Shown here: in pieces, positions 36,427 to 47,399 of the stretch
Layout: every line of letters starts with the position of its first letter
How positions within the stretch are numbered: position 1 is the first letter of the stretch
Source: Cupriavidus sp. WKF15
GTDB lineage: Bacteria > Pseudomonadota > Gammaproteobacteria > Burkholderiales > Burkholderiaceae
Assembly (NCBI RefSeq): GCF_029278605.1
Contig: NZ_CP119572.1
Span: 2,046,001 to 2,110,000, forward strand
Reading direction: 5' to 3'
DNA: 64,000 nt
Notes under the pieces: model-generated
What the model saw: the letters and a program-made list of their open reading frames with translations, nothing else
What the model was told of the DNA's origin: nothing
The model's database searches: none
Position numbers and translations under genes: made by a program

Positions 36427-37625
36427 ATCGCGGCCGGCACGGCCGGACCACCGCGGAAACTCATCAAAGCGCACACCGCGCCGGCAGCTGCCGCGGCCGC
36501 CGCCAGGCCAAACGTGTGCGCGGGCGCCAGTACCTTCCAGGTCCAGCCCATCACCAGCCCGCCGAGCGTGCCGCCGACGCCATAGGAAATCCCCGTGTAC
36601 AGCGCCTGCCCACGGCCTTGCAGCGGCCCGGCGAACCAGTGCTGCAAGCGTTTGAGGCTGGCGCTGTGGTGCGCGGCAAAGGTCGCTGCATGCAGCACCT
36701 GCACAGCCGCCATCAGCCACAGGGCTTCAGGGAAGTAGCCGGTCAGGCCAAACCGCACCGTGGCCAGCAGGAACGTGCCGGCCAGGATCGTCCCCAGCGG
36801 CACGCGCGCGAACAGCCGCCCCTGAAAGTAGAAGAAGACGATCTCCGCCACTACGCCGATGGTCCACATCACGCCGATCGCGAACTTGCTATAGCCGAGC
36901 CGCTCCAGGTAGAGCGAATAGAACACGTACAGCGCCGCGTGCGCGAACATCATCAGAAAGGCGGACGCGAAAAACCAGGCCACATCGGGCCGGCGCAGCA
37001 GCGGCAACGCGGGTGGCGGACGCACGCGCGGGCCTTCGTCGGGCGCATCGCGCATGCCGAACACCATCGCCATCAGGATCGCCAGCATGGTGCTGGCCAC
37101 CCATGGGAAGGCCTGCATGCCGAGTTGCTGGAACAGCGCGCCGCCCGCCAGCACTGCGGCAATGAAGCCCACCGAGCCGAACATGCGGATGCGGCCGTAA
37201 CGGTGGTCGAAGGCACCGTAGCGGCGCAGCGTGGAAATGGTCAGCGCATCGCCAAGCGGCGACATCGCGCTCGAGATGAAACTGATGGCGACCATCATCG
37301 CCATCATGCCGCCATAGCTGTGTACGGCCGGCAGCGCCAGAAAAGCGACCAGTGAACCGACCGCCGTCAGCCGCAGGATGCGCACGCGCGTGTGCATCAT
37401 GTCCGACAGCCAGCCCCATGCGTAGGGCCCGAGGATGCGGCTGAACTGGAACGAGGCCATCAGCACGCCGATCTGCACCGGCGTAAAGCCGCGCGCGGCG
37501 AAGAACAGGCTGACGAACGGCGAGATCACGCCGACGTAGCCGTAGTACCCCAGGTAGAAGAGACCGAAGCGGCCGTAGTCAGGCCGCGCCGGAATGCCGG
37601 CGACGGTCTTGGGCGCCGCGCCCAA
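36348..37625 (-). CDS. MFS transporter (PPP/HcaT-like)
   Basis: A carrier of about 425 residues with 12 hydrophobic segments. Typical of the phenylpropionate permease-like MFS group are [41 protein letters not shown] and [13 protein letters not shown]. The frame is open upstream into aroC, but the plausible start is TTG 37625, one base after the aroC stop, with no ATG available. It is probably translated by coupling with aroC. The 3' end overlaps the convergent oxidoreductase by 79 bases. The substrate is unknown. Confidence 0.85.
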   Translation of the reverse strand: MGAAPKTVAGIPARPDYGRFGLFYLGYYGYVGVISPFVSLFFAARGFTPVQIGVLMASFQFSRILGPYAWGWLSDMMHTRVRILRLTAVGSLVAFLALPAVHSYGGMMAMMVAISFISSAMSPLGDALTISTLRRYGAFDHRYGRIRMFGSVGFIAAVLAGGALFQQLGMQAFPWVASTMLAILMAMVFGMRDAPDEGPRVRPPPALPLLRRPDVAWFFASAFLMMFAHAALYVFYSLYLERLGYSKFAIGVMWTIGVVAEIVFFYFQGRLFARVPLGTILAGTFLLATVRFGLTGYFPEALWLMAAVQVLHAATFAAHHSASLKRLQHWFAGPLQGRGQALYTGISYGVGGTLGGLVMGWTWKVLAPAHTFGLAAAAAAAGAVCALMSFRGGPAVPAAIQANSAATRSAMASDEVSPGDSMPNR

Positions 37626-37626
37626 C

Positions 37627-38739
37627 TCAGCCCGGCTGGCCGGGTGCCTGCGCGGGAATGCGCGGCGTGTCCACCTTGACGTCACCGCACTGGGCACGAT
37701 GGCGCAGCGCGTGATCGACCAGCACCAGCGCCAGCAGCGCCTCGGCGATCGGCGTGGCGCGGATGCCCACGCACGGGTCGTGGCGGCCGAAGGTCTCGAC
37801 GGTCGCCGCATTGCCGGCCTTGTCGATGGACTCGCGCGGCGTGCGGATGCTGGAAGTCGGCTTGATCGCGAGCGACACGGTGATGTCCTGGCCCGTGGAA
37901 ATGCCGCCCAGAATGCCGCCCGCGTTGTTGCTGCGGAAGCCCTGTGCGGTCAGTTCGTCGCCATGCTCGCTGCCGCGCTGGGCCACGCTGCCGAAGCCGG
38001 CACCGATCTCTACGCCCTTGACCGCGTTGAGGCCCATCATGGCATGCGCGATATCGGCGTCGAGCCGGTCGAACAGCGGCTCGCCCAGGCCCACCGGCAC
38101 ATTGCTGGCGACCACCTCGATACGCGCGCCGACCGAATCGCCGTCGCGGCGCAGCGCGTCCATATACGTTTCGAGTTCCGGCACGATGTCCGCATTGGCG
38201 GCGAAGAACGGGTTCTCCTGCACATGCGACCAGTCGCTGAACGGCACCTCGATCTCGCCGAGCTGCGACATATAACCGCGGATCTCCGTGCCGAAATGTT
38301 CGCGCAGCCACTTCTTGGCCACGGCCCCCGCCGCCACCACCGGCGCGGTCAGGCGCGCCGACGAGCGGCCGCCGCCGCGGTGGTCGCGGATGCCGTACTT
38401 CTGCCAGTAGGTGTAGTCGGCATGTCCCGGACGGAAGGTCTCGACGATGTTGCCGTAGTCCTTGCTGCGCTGGTCGGTGTTGCGGATCAGCAGGCAGATC
38501 GGCGTGCCGGTGGTCTTGCCTTCGAACACGCCCGAGAGGATCTCGACCTGGTCCGGTTCCTTGCGCTGCGTGACATGCCGCGACGTGCCCGGCTTGCGGC
38601 GGTCCAGGTCGCCCTGGATATCGGCCTCGGTCAGCGCCATGCCCGGCGGGCAGCCATCCACCACCGCGCCGATTGCGGGCCCGTGCGATTCGCCGAACGT
38701 GGTGACAGTGAAGAGCAGGCCAAGGGAATTGCCGGACAT
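37627..38739 (-). CDS. aroC: Chorismate synthase
   Basis: A 370-residue enzyme that makes chorismate from EPSP using reduced FMN, the last shikimate step. Family motifs: [64 protein letters not shown] and [28 protein letters not shown]. Length is normal. The MFS gene follows immediately. Confidence 0.98.
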   Translation of the reverse strand: MSGNSLGLLFTVTTFGESHGPAIGAVVDGCPPGMALTEADIQGDLDRRKPGTSRHVTQRKEPDQVEILSGVFEGKTTGTPICLLIRNTDQRSKDYGNIVETFRPGHADYTYWQKYGIRDHRGGGRSSARLTAPVVAAGAVAKKWLREHFGTEIRGYMSQLGEIEVPFSDWSHVQENPFFAANADIVPELETYMDALRRDGDSVGARIEVVASNVPVGLGEPLFDRLDADIAHAMMGLNAVKGVEIGAGFGSVAQRGSEHGDELTAQGFRSNNAGGILGGISTGQDITVSLAIKPTSSIRTPRESIDKAGNAATVETFGRHDPCVGIRATPIAEALLALVLVDHALRHRAQCGDVKVDTPRIPAQAPGQPG

Positions 38740-38815
38740 GATGGAAACCGCACAGGAATTGGGGACGGCCTACATTGTAAGGCCAATGCCTCCCCTTCTG
38801 CGCCCCGCCTGCCGC

Positions 38816-39556
38816 TCAGCGGCGCGACAGTTCGCCCTGCTGCACGGCGTCCGGTTCGAAATCCGGATAGAACTCCTCGCGCATGCGCGCCACGTAGGCG
38901 ACCAGGTTGGCATGCCCCTCCGCGGCGGTGCGGATCGGCGTGTCGAACACCGGGCACAGCAGGCTGGCGGCAAACGCGAACAGCGTTGCATCGGCGCCGC
39001 ACGGACGCTCGCCCATCAGGTACGGCCGATTGCCGAGGATATCCGCGATCGATGTGACCCCCTTGTTGGCCAGCGCCACCAGTTCCTCTTCGCTATGCCG
39101 GCCCAGCCCCTGGTTCCAGAGCGTGCGGCGCACCTTGTGACGCACCAGCCGCTCGACCAGCCCGCGCGCCGGTGCCGGCACGCCGCGGAAGAACTGCGCC
39201 GGGCCACGCTCGAAGTTGGCTTCGTCGAGCCAGCGTACGCGCGCCACCGCCCAGTACAGGTTGTCCTCCATCAGCTTTTCCGCCGCCCAGGCTACGCCGC
39301 ATTCGGCGGGCGTCAGGCCGGCGTCGAAGTCGATGTGGTACGTCTTCTCGATGTGCCAGCGGATCAGCGTCGAATCGGCCACGATGCGGCCCATGTCGTC
39401 CAGGTAGGGCAGCTTGCCCTTGGGCGCGCGCCGCAGGCTGCCGCGCCGGGTCTGGTAAGGCAGCCCGGCCAGCTTGAGCAGCATTTCGGCCTTGGTGACG
39501 AAAGGGCTGGCGTCGGGCAGGCCGAAGGCCGGGCCAAAGGTATAGAGCGTGAGCAT
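38816..39556 (-). CDS. Glutathione S-transferase family protein
   Basis: A 246-residue GST-fold protein. The N-terminal thioredoxin-like domain has SPFVTKAEMLLKLAGLPYQ and KLPYLDDMGRIVADSTLIRWHIE, with the usual cis-Pro and the following D/E-S. The C-terminal helical domain has YLMGERPCGADATLFAFAASLL, the N-capping box of GSTs. The usual catalytic Ser, Tyr or Cys near the N-terminus is not clear, so it may act as a reductase or binding protein. It resembles the metaxin/Tom37-like group of GSTs. Confidence 0.85.
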   Translation of the reverse strand: MLTLYTFGPAFGLPDASPFVTKAEMLLKLAGLPYQTRRGSLRRAPKGKLPYLDDMGRIVADSTLIRWHIEKTYHIDFDAGLTPAECGVAWAAEKLMEDNLYWAVARVRWLDEANFERGPAQFFRGVPAPARGLVERLVRHKVRRTLWNQGLGRHSEEELVALANKGVTSIADILGNRPYLMGERPCGADATLFAFAASLLCPVFDTPIRTAAEGHANLVAYVARMREEFYPDFEPDAVQQGELSRR

Positions 39557-39586
39557 GGCGGTGATTGCGACGGGACGGGGCGCCGG

Positions 39587-41485
39587 CTAGCGCCATTCGC
39601 CGCGCAGGGCGGTGACCATCTGTTGCAGGCTTTCCGGCGTGGCGAGTTCCGGCGCTACCGGTTCGCCCACGACAAGCTCCAGGCGGCTCAGGATGCCGCG
39701 CCGGAACGGCTTGGTCATGGCCGCCCCGCCCTTGCGCGAGAAGAAGCTGCCCCACAGGCCGCGCAACGCCATCGGCACCACGGGCACCGGCGTACGCTGA
39801 ATGATCTGCTGCACGCCCTGCTTGAAGGCGTTGATCTCGCCCGAAGCGGTAATCTTGCCTTCCGGGAAGATGCAGACCAGGTCGCCATCCTGCAAGGCTG
39901 CAGCCACGTCATCGTAGGCCTTGGCCAGCAGCGCCGGATCTTCGTGCGCGGGCGCGATCGGAATCGCCCGGGCCTGGCGGAAGAACCACGACATCAGCGG
40001 CACCTTGAAGATGTGATGGTCCATCACGAACCGCACCGGGCGCGGACTGGCCGCCATCAGCACCACCGCGTCCGCAAAACTGACGTGGTTGCAGACCAGC
40101 ACGGCCGGGCCGTCGGCCGGAATGCGCTCGGCATTCACGCGCCGCAGCCGGTACACCGTATGCACCAGGATCCAGGCCACGAAGCGCAGCAGGAACTCGG
40201 GCACCAGCGAATAGATGTAGATCGCCACCAGCGCATTGAGCAGGCCCACGACCAGGAACAGCTCGGGAATGCTGAAGCCAGCCTGGGTCAGCGCCACGCC
40301 AAGCAGCGATGCGCCGATCATGAAGAAACTATTCAGGATGTTGTTGGCGGCAATGATGCGCGCACGGTGCGTCGGCGCGCTGCGGCTCTGGATCAGCGCA
40401 TACAGCGGCACGCTGTAGAAGCCGCCGAACATCGCCAGCAGCAGCAGGTCGGCCAGCACGCGCCAGTGGCGCGGATCCGCAAGGAAGCCGCCAATGCCTG
40501 TCAGCGTGCCGCTTGCCTGCCCGTGGCTGGCGAAGTACAGGTCCACCGCGAACACGGTCATGCCGATCGAGCCGAACGGCACCAGGCCGATCTCGACATG
40601 CCGGCCCGACAGCCGCTCGCACAGCAGCGAACCGATGCCGATGCCCACCGAGAACACCGCCAGCAGCAGGGTCACCACGTTCTGGTCGCCGCCCAGCACG
40701 TCCTTGGCAAAGCTGAAGAACGAGGTCAGGAAAGTCGCGCCCAGGAACCACAGCCACGAAATGCCCAGGAGGCTCAGGAAGACCGTGCGGTTCTCGCGCG
40801 CCAGCATCAGGTTGCGCCAGGTCTCCGTGAACGGGTTCCAGTTGATGCGCAGTTCAGGCTGCGGCGCGGGCGACACCGGCACGCCGCCGGACACGACGCG
40901 CCCGGCCACGGCCAGGCCGACGCAGGCCACGCCTACGTAGAGCGGCCCGATCAGCTTGCCGCCCTGCTCCAGCCCCGCCAGTTCGCCGCCGAGCAGCGTG
41001 CCGAGCAGGATGGCGACAAACGTACCCATCTCGACCAGGCCATTGCCGCCGACCAGTTCGGATTCATCGAGGTGCTGCGGCAGGTAGGCGAACTTGACCG
41101 GCCCGAACAGCGTGGAATGCAGGCCCATCAGGAACGTGCCCGTATAGAGCAGCGTGGCGCTGTGCCAGGCAAAGCCGGCGCAGCCCAGCGCCATGATGGC
41201 GATCTCGAGCGATTTCACCAGCCGGATCAGGCGCGACTTCTCGATCTTGTCGGCGATCTGCCCGCTGGTCGCGGAAAACAGCACGAACGGCGCGATGAAG
41301 ATCGCCGAGATCAGGAACGCGGCGCTGCGGGCGTCCACGCCCTCGAACAGCGCCGTGTGATAGGTCACCAGCGAGGTGAAGGCGACCTTGAAGACATTGT
41401 CATTCATCGCCCCCAGGAACTGGGTCCAGAAGAACGGGGCGAAACGGCGCGCGCCGAGCAGTCGGAACTGGCTGTGTTGGCTCAT
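39587..41485 (-). CDS. LplT-type transporter fused to PlsC-type acyltransferase
   Basis: A 632-residue fusion. The first 420 or so residues form a 12-segment MFS domain resembling the lysophospholipid flippase LplT (FWTQFLGAMNDNVFKVAF, GLHSTLFGPVKFAYLPQHLDESELVGGNGLVEMGTF). The last 200 are an LPLAT/PlsC acyltransferase domain with NHVSFAD (HX4D catalytic motif, around residue 465) and FPEGKIT. It probably brings lysophospholipid across the inner membrane and re-acylates it. It differs from the LplT-Aas system in having no AMP-ligase (acyl-ACP synthetase) domain, so it should use an activated acyl donor made elsewhere. Confidence 0.92.
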   Translation of the reverse strand: MSQHSQFRLLGARRFAPFFWTQFLGAMNDNVFKVAFTSLVTYHTALFEGVDARSAAFLISAIFIAPFVLFSATSGQIADKIEKSRLIRLVKSLEIAIMALGCAGFAWHSATLLYTGTFLMGLHSTLFGPVKFAYLPQHLDESELVGGNGLVEMGTFVAILLGTLLGGELAGLEQGGKLIGPLYVGVACVGLAVAGRVVSGGVPVSPAPQPELRINWNPFTETWRNLMLARENRTVFLSLLGISWLWFLGATFLTSFFSFAKDVLGGDQNVVTLLLAVFSVGIGIGSLLCERLSGRHVEIGLVPFGSIGMTVFAVDLYFASHGQASGTLTGIGGFLADPRHWRVLADLLLLAMFGGFYSVPLYALIQSRSAPTHRARIIAANNILNSFFMIGASLLGVALTQAGFSIPELFLVVGLLNALVAIYIYSLVPEFLLRFVAWILVHTVYRLRRVNAERIPADGPAVLVCNHVSFADAVVLMAASPRPVRFVMDHHIFKVPLMSWFFRQARAIPIAPAHEDPALLAKAYDDVAAALQDGDLVCIFPEGKITASGEINAFKQGVQQIIQRTPVPVVPMALRGLWGSFFSRKGGAAMTKPFRRGILSRLELVVGEPVAPELATPESLQQMVTALRGEWR

Positions 41486-41613
41486 GTTGGCAGGCCCGCG
41501 GGCCCGGATGGGTTGGCCCCGGGATTCTGCCGGGGCGGCGTTCCGGCCGCCATCATGCCCTCACCGCATGGCCGGACTGCACCGGGCCGGGACGCGCCCG
41601 GCGCTGGCGTTGC

Positions 41614-42060
41614 TCAGTCTGCGCGCTCTTCGGGCCAGTCGCGGATATAGGCCTTGAGCATCTTGTTCTCGAAGCTCTGGTCTTCCACCACCGCCTTGGC
41701 CACGTCGTAGAACGAAATCACGCCCATCAGCGTGCGGTTGTCGAGCACCGGCAGGTAGCGGGTGTGACGTTCCAGCATCATGCGGCGCACCTCGTTGACG
41801 TCGGTTTCCATGGTGCAGGTGAGCGGCGCGTCATCCATCACCTTGCGGATGCTGGTGGTGCCGACGCTGCCGCCGTTCCTGGCCAGCGTCTCGATGATCT
41901 CGCGGAAGGTCAGCATGCCGACCAGGTCGCCGTACTCCATGACCACCAGCGAACCGATGTCGTGCTCGGCCATGGTGTTGACGGCTACCAGCAAGGCGGT
42001 GTCAGGCGTCACGGTGTAGAGCGTATTGCCCTTGATCTGGAGGATGTCGCTGACTTTCAT
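41614..42060 (-). CDS. Two-CBS-domain protein
   Basis: A 148-residue protein made of two tandem CBS domains (about residues 8-62 and 75-130), a fold that binds AMP, ATP or other adenosyl ligands. MAEHDIGSLVVMEYGDLVGMLTFREI and MLERHTRYLPVLDNRTLMGVISFYDV are the clear repeats. GGAG six bases before ATG 42060 sets the start. No enzyme or channel domain is attached, so it is a stand-alone sensor with unknown partner. It is divergent from metY. Confidence 0.92.
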   Translation of the reverse strand: MKVSDILQIKGNTLYTVTPDTALLVAVNTMAEHDIGSLVVMEYGDLVGMLTFREIIETLARNGGSVGTTSIRKVMDDAPLTCTMETDVNEVRRMMLERHTRYLPVLDNRTLMGVISFYDVAKAVVEDQSFENKMLKAYIRDWPEERAD

Positions 42061-42283
42061 GGTTGTCTCCGCTACCGGTGTGCCTGCGGCATGGCGCCCG
42101 ACTGGGGGCCGAATGCCTGATCTTGTCTGTTCATGGGATGTCCGGGCAGGGGGCGCCCGTGCGCCGATGCTAGCCCAGATCGCCCGGATAAGTAAAGCAC
42201 AGGCCGGTTTCCGGGCGGATGACCCCATCGCCGCACGCGCGGTGCTACGATGCAGCCCGGAGACAACTCTCGCCCGAATCCTC

Positions 42284-43594
42284 ATGTCCGGTACCCGTTT
42301 CGACACGCTGGCGCTGCACGCCGGCGCCGCGCCCGACCCCGCCACCGGGGCCAGGGCCACGCCCATCCACCTGACCACCTCGTTCGTGTTCAAGGACAGC
42401 GAGCACGCGGCTTCGCTGTTCAATATGGAACGCGCCGGCCATGTGTACTCGCGCATCTCCAACCCCACCGTGGCGGTGCTGGAAGAGCGCATCGCCGCGC
42501 TGGAGAACGGCGCGGGCGCCGTCGCCACCGCTTCGGGCCAGGCCGCCCTGCACCTGGCCGTGGCCACGCTGATGGGCGCCGGCTCGCATATCGTCGCCTC
42601 CACCGCGCTGTACGGCGGCTCGCACAACCTGCTGCACTACACGCTGCGCCGCTTCGGCATCGAGACCACCTTCGTCAAGCCGCGCGATATCGACGCCTGG
42701 CGCGCCGCGATCCGCCCCAACACGCGCCTGCTGTTCGGCGAGTCGCTCGGCAACCCGGGCCTGGACGTGCTGGACATCCCGACCCTGGCGCAGCTCGGCC
42801 AGGACAACGGCATTCCGCTGCTGGTCGATTCGACCTTCACCACGCCGTACCTGCTGCGTCCGTTCGACCACGGCGCGGGCCTGCTCTACCACTCGGCCAC
42901 CAAGTTCCTGGGCGGCCACGGCACCACCATCGGCGGCGTGCTGGTCGAAGGCGGCACCTTCGATTTCGAGGCCTCCGGACGCTTCCCGGAACTGTCGGAG
43001 CCGTATGAAGGCTTCCACAACATGGTCTTCACCGAGGAAAGCACGGTTGCCCCGTTCCTGCTGCGCGCGCGCCGCGAAGGCCTGCGCGACTTCGGCGCGT
43101 GCATGAACCCGATGGCCGCGTGGCAGCTGCTGCAGGGCGTGGAAACGCTGCCGCTGCGCATGGCGCGCCATGTCGACAATACCCGGCGCGTGGTGCAGTT
43201 CCTGGCCTCGAACCCGATGGTCGAGTCCGTCGCCTACCCGGAACTGGAATCGCACCCCGACTATGAACTCGCCAAGCGCCTGCTGCCGCGCGGCTGCGGC
43301 GCCGTGTTCAGCTTCAACCTGAAGGGCAACCGCGAGGCCGGCAAGCGCTTCATCGAAAGCCTGTCGCTGTTCTCGCACCTGGCCAACGTCGGCGATGCGC
43401 GCTCGCTGGTGATCCACCCGGCCTCGACCACGCACTTCCGCATGGACGCGGCGGCGCTGCAATCGGCCGGCATCACGGAAGGCACGATCCGCCTGTCGAT
43501 CGGCCTGGAAGATGCCGACGACCTGATCGACGACCTCAAGCGCGGCCTGAAGTCCGCCGAAAAGGCCATGAGCGGCAAGGGAGGGCAAGCCTGA
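42284..43594 (+). CDS. metY: O-acetylhomoserine aminocarboxypropyltransferase (sulfhydrylase)
   Basis: A 436-residue PLP enzyme of the Cys/Met metabolism family that joins acylated homoserine and sulfide to give homocysteine. PLP Lys207 is in YHSATKFLGGHGTTIGG. RFDTLALHAGAAPDPATGARATPIHLTTSFVF and GHVYSRISNPTVAVLEERIAALENG match MetY. A close alternative is MetZ, which uses O-succinylhomoserine; length and the N-terminal block favour MetY. The stop TGA shares its A with the ATG of the following hydrolase gene (TGATG), so the two are coupled. Confidence 0.88.
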   Translation: MSGTRFDTLALHAGAAPDPATGARATPIHLTTSFVFKDSEHAASLFNMERAGHVYSRISNPTVAVLEERIAALENGAGAVATASGQAALHLAVATLMGAGSHIVASTALYGGSHNLLHYTLRRFGIETTFVKPRDIDAWRAAIRPNTRLLFGESLGNPGLDVLDIPTLAQLGQDNGIPLLVDSTFTTPYLLRPFDHGAGLLYHSATKFLGGHGTTIGGVLVEGGTFDFEASGRFPELSEPYEGFHNMVFTEESTVAPFLLRARREGLRDFGACMNPMAAWQLLQGVETLPLRMARHVDNTRRVVQFLASNPMVESVAYPELESHPDYELAKRLLPRGCGAVFSFNLKGNREAGKRFIESLSLFSHLANVGDARSLVIHPASTTHFRMDAAALQSAGITEGTIRLSIGLEDADDLIDDLKRGLKSAEKAMSGKGGQA

Positions 43595-44418
43595 TGGAAC
43601 TGAAGCTCGCAGGCCAGCCGGCCTACGCCTACACCGGCGGCAAGCCGTTCGATCCCGCCCTGCCCTGCGCCGTGTTCGTGCATGGCGCGCAGAACGACCA
43701 CAGCGTCTGGGCGCTGCAGACGCGCTGGTTCGCCAACCACGGCTTCTCCGTGCTGGCGGTGGACCTGCCCGGCCACAACCGCAGCAAGGGCGCACCGCTG
43801 GCCACCGTCGAAGCGATGGCCGACTGGGTCATGTCGCTGGTGGCTGCCGCCGGCGTGACGGCGCCGGTACTGGTGTTCGGCCACAGCATGGGGTCGCTGA
43901 TCGCACTGGAATGCGCGGCGCGCCACCCGCAGTCCGTGCGCGGCATTGCCATGCTGGCCACGGCCTATCCGATGAAGGTATCGGATGCGCTGCTGGACGC
44001 CGCGCTCAACCGCGAAGACCAGGCCATCGCCATGGTCAATGCGTGGTCGCACTCGAGCCTGGCCAACAAGCCGTCATCGCCCGGGCCCGGCGCCTGGATG
44101 CAGGGCGGAAGCCAGCGGCTGATGGAGCGCGTCTCGCGCAACAACCCGTCGGTCCATGTCTTCCATAACGACTTCACCGCGTGCAACACCTACGCGCATG
44201 GCGAGGAAGCCGCGGCGGCACTGGCTTGCCCGGCGCTCTTCATCACCGGCAGCAAGGACATGATGACCTCGCCCAAGGCCGCGCAGGCGCTGGCCGCGAA
44301 GATGGCCAATGCCAGCATGGTCTCGGTGCCGTGCGGCCACGCCATGATGGGCGAACGCCCGGACGAAGTCCTCGACGCCCTGGCCGGCTTCGCCCGCAAG
44401 GTGGCGGCGGCGCGCTGA
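43594..44418 (+). CDS. Alpha/beta-fold hydrolase coupled to metY
   Basis: A 274-residue alpha/beta hydrolase with FVHGAQNDHSVW for the oxyanion hole, nucleophile Ser98 in GHSMGS, acid in FITGSKDMMTSPK, and catalytic His in PCGHAMMGE. It overlaps metY by one base and has its own GGGAGG ribosome site, so it is made along with the sulfhydrylase. A role in handling acyl-homoserine or its by-products is only an inference from this coupling. Confidence 0.88.
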   Translation: MELKLAGQPAYAYTGGKPFDPALPCAVFVHGAQNDHSVWALQTRWFANHGFSVLAVDLPGHNRSKGAPLATVEAMADWVMSLVAAAGVTAPVLVFGHSMGSLIALECAARHPQSVRGIAMLATAYPMKVSDALLDAALNREDQAIAMVNAWSHSSLANKPSSPGPGAWMQGGSQRLMERVSRNNPSVHVFHNDFTACNTYAHGEEAAAALACPALFITGSKDMMTSPKAAQALAAKMANASMVSVPCGHAMMGERPDEVLDALAGFARKVAAAR

Positions 44419-44518
44419 GCGGCCGCACCGGCGGACGGCCCGCGTGGCGCCGTCCGCACCTTCCTCGCGCCTGGCGGGCTACACTGAGGCTTACCGGAAC
44501 AAAGATTCGGAGACAACC

Positions 44519-44836
44519 ATGGCCCGGGCGCACGCGCGCGAATTCGAGAGTTTTGCGGCTTTCTATCCCTTCTACCTGAACGAGCATCGTGACCGCACCT
44601 GCAGGCGGCTGCATTTTGCCGGCTCGACGCTAGCGTTGATCTGCCTGCTGATGATGGTGGTGACCGGCAACGCGTGGTGGCTGGCCGGCGCGGTAGTTTC
44701 CGGCTACGCCTTCGCGTGGGTAGGACATTTCGCGTTCGAGAAAAACCGGCCCGCCACCTTCCGCCATCCGCTCTACAGCCTGATGGGCGATTGGGTCATG
44801 TACGCGGATATCCTGCGCGGGCGGATCCCGTTCTGA
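44519..44836 (+). CDS. Mpo1-like (DUF962) membrane protein
   Basis: A 105-residue membrane protein of the DUF962/Mpo1 family. It has FYLNEHRDRTCRRLHFAGSTLALICLL and SGYAFAWVGHFAFEKNRPATFRHPLYSLMGDWVMY with the conserved His residues, and two hydrophobic segments. In yeast Mpo1 is an iron-dependent dioxygenase acting on 2-hydroxy fatty acids; bacterial function is not established. GGAG six bases before ATG 44519. Confidence 0.88.
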   Translation: MARAHAREFESFAAFYPFYLNEHRDRTCRRLHFAGSTLALICLLMMVVTGNAWWLAGAVVSGYAFAWVGHFAFEKNRPATFRHPLYSLMGDWVMYADILRGRIPF

Positions 44837-44875
44837 ATGATGGGGTCCGGCGGCTCGCGGTAAATCCGCCTGCGC

Positions 44876-46210
44876 CTACCCCAGCCTTCCCGGCGGCACC
44901 ATCTCCAGCGTCGGCCTTGGCGCGTCCGTCGCCTCGCCGGTCTGCGGCTCGCCGGCCCCCTGCTCCCTGAACACCGCCTCCAGCGGCAGGTCCAGCTGCG
45001 GATTGAGCAGGATCGATTTGAGCGACTCCGCTCCCTGCAACTGCTGTGCCAGCGCCGTGCGCGGCAAGCGCGGCAGGTTCAGCACCAGCCGGTCATACAG
45101 CGTGCGCAGCGTCACCTGCGACGGATCGCACAGCAGCGCCCAGTGCGCCTGCCCGCGCTCCTGCTGCAGCTTGCCGATCAGGTGCATGGCCTTGAGCTTG
45201 CCGAGCAGCACGGCAAGGTAGTCGGCTTCGACACGAAGCTTGCGTCCCAGGTCCAGTTCTCCCACGCTGCGCGGCACCTCGTCGCGCGCCTTGTACAGCA
45301 GCAGCAGCACGCCCAGTGCATCGAAGAACTCGCTGCCGGCAAACGTGCGCCGGCGCCAGTGCCCCTGCCGCATCACCGGCAGGTTGGCGGCGATGGTGGC
45401 GCCAAGCAGCGTCACCAGCCAGCTCAGGTAGATCCACAGCAGGAAGATCGGCAGCGCCGCGAAGGTCCCGTAGACCGCCGTGTAGGTCGGAATATGCGTG
45501 ATGAAATACCCGAAGCCGCGCTTGGCGAATTCGAATGCGATCGCCGCGACCAGTCCCGCGGCTATCGCATCGCGCCACTCGACATAGGCGTTTGGCACCG
45601 CCGTATAAAGAAACGCGAAGGCCAGCGCCGACAGTACGATCGGCGTCGCGCTAACCAGCAGCCCCACGCCGATCGGCATATTGCCGACATAGCCCGCCGA
45701 GATAGAAATCAGGTAGGAACTGATCGACAGGCTGGCCCCGATCAGCACCGGCCCGAACGTCAGCACGGCCCAGAACACCAGCACGCGCTGCGCCAGCGGA
45801 CGTCGCTGCCTGACGCGCCAGATCGCATTGAGCGCGTCTTCGACCGTCAGCATGGTCAGCACCGACGTCAGCATCAGCCCGCCCAGGCCCATCGCCGTCA
45901 ATCCGCGCGCGCTCTTTGAAAACTGGCCGAGATAGCGCGAGATCGATTCGCTGACGTTGCCGGGAATCAGGTTCTGGAACAGGAAGGTCTCGATGTCCGC
46001 GCGGAACTCCCGGAACACCGGGAACGCGGCCAGCAGCGCGAACGCCACCGTCAGTACCGGCACGACCGACAAGACCGTGGTGAAGGTCAGGCTGGCAGCG
46101 ACCTGGGGCAGGCGGCCTTCGCCGGCGCGGCGCAGTGCATAGCGCGCGAGCGCGCGCAGTTTCTGCAGATTCCATTCCCTGCGCAGGCGGGCAACGCGGG
46201 TTCCATACAT
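44876..46210 (-). CDS. YihY/BrkB family inner-membrane protein
   Basis: A 444-residue protein. The first 290 or so residues hold six membrane segments of the YihY family (RLPQVAASLTFTTVLSVVPVLTVAFALLAAFPVF, LTMLTVEDALNAIWRVRQRRPLAQRVLVFWAVLTFGPVL, IFLLWIYLSWLVTLLGATIAA). A cytosolic C-terminal extension of about 140 residues resembles a winged-helix region. Despite old names, it is not an RNase BN. AGGAG about 11 bases before ATG 46210. Function unknown. Confidence 0.92.
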   Translation of the reverse strand: MYGTRVARLRREWNLQKLRALARYALRRAGEGRLPQVAASLTFTTVLSVVPVLTVAFALLAAFPVFREFRADIETFLFQNLIPGNVSESISRYLGQFSKSARGLTAMGLGGLMLTSVLTMLTVEDALNAIWRVRQRRPLAQRVLVFWAVLTFGPVLIGASLSISSYLISISAGYVGNMPIGVGLLVSATPIVLSALAFAFLYTAVPNAYVEWRDAIAAGLVAAIAFEFAKRGFGYFITHIPTYTAVYGTFAALPIFLLWIYLSWLVTLLGATIAANLPVMRQGHWRRRTFAGSEFFDALGVLLLLYKARDEVPRSVGELDLGRKLRVEADYLAVLLGKLKAMHLIGKLQQERGQAHWALLCDPSQVTLRTLYDRLVLNLPRLPRTALAQQLQGAESLKSILLNPQLDLPLEAVFREQGAGEPQTGEATDAPRPTLEMVPPGRLG

Positions 46211-46295
46211 GCTGCGGCGGACTCCTGTGTGATGACGTGGCAATCGACGTGGCAATCGGACGAGTCCCGCTGAGGTGGCGGGGGCACAACTATAA

Positions 46296-47380
<1,085 letters not shown>

Positions 47381-47399
47381 CCGCATTCCAGGACACGAC

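Noticed and set aside
38462..41650. A 1062-codon plus-strand frame
   Set aside because: It is antisense to aroC, the GST gene and the LplT-PlsC gene, all of which have clear family motifs. Its product is low-complexity (Gln, His and Arg rich), as expected for antisense of GC-rich genes.
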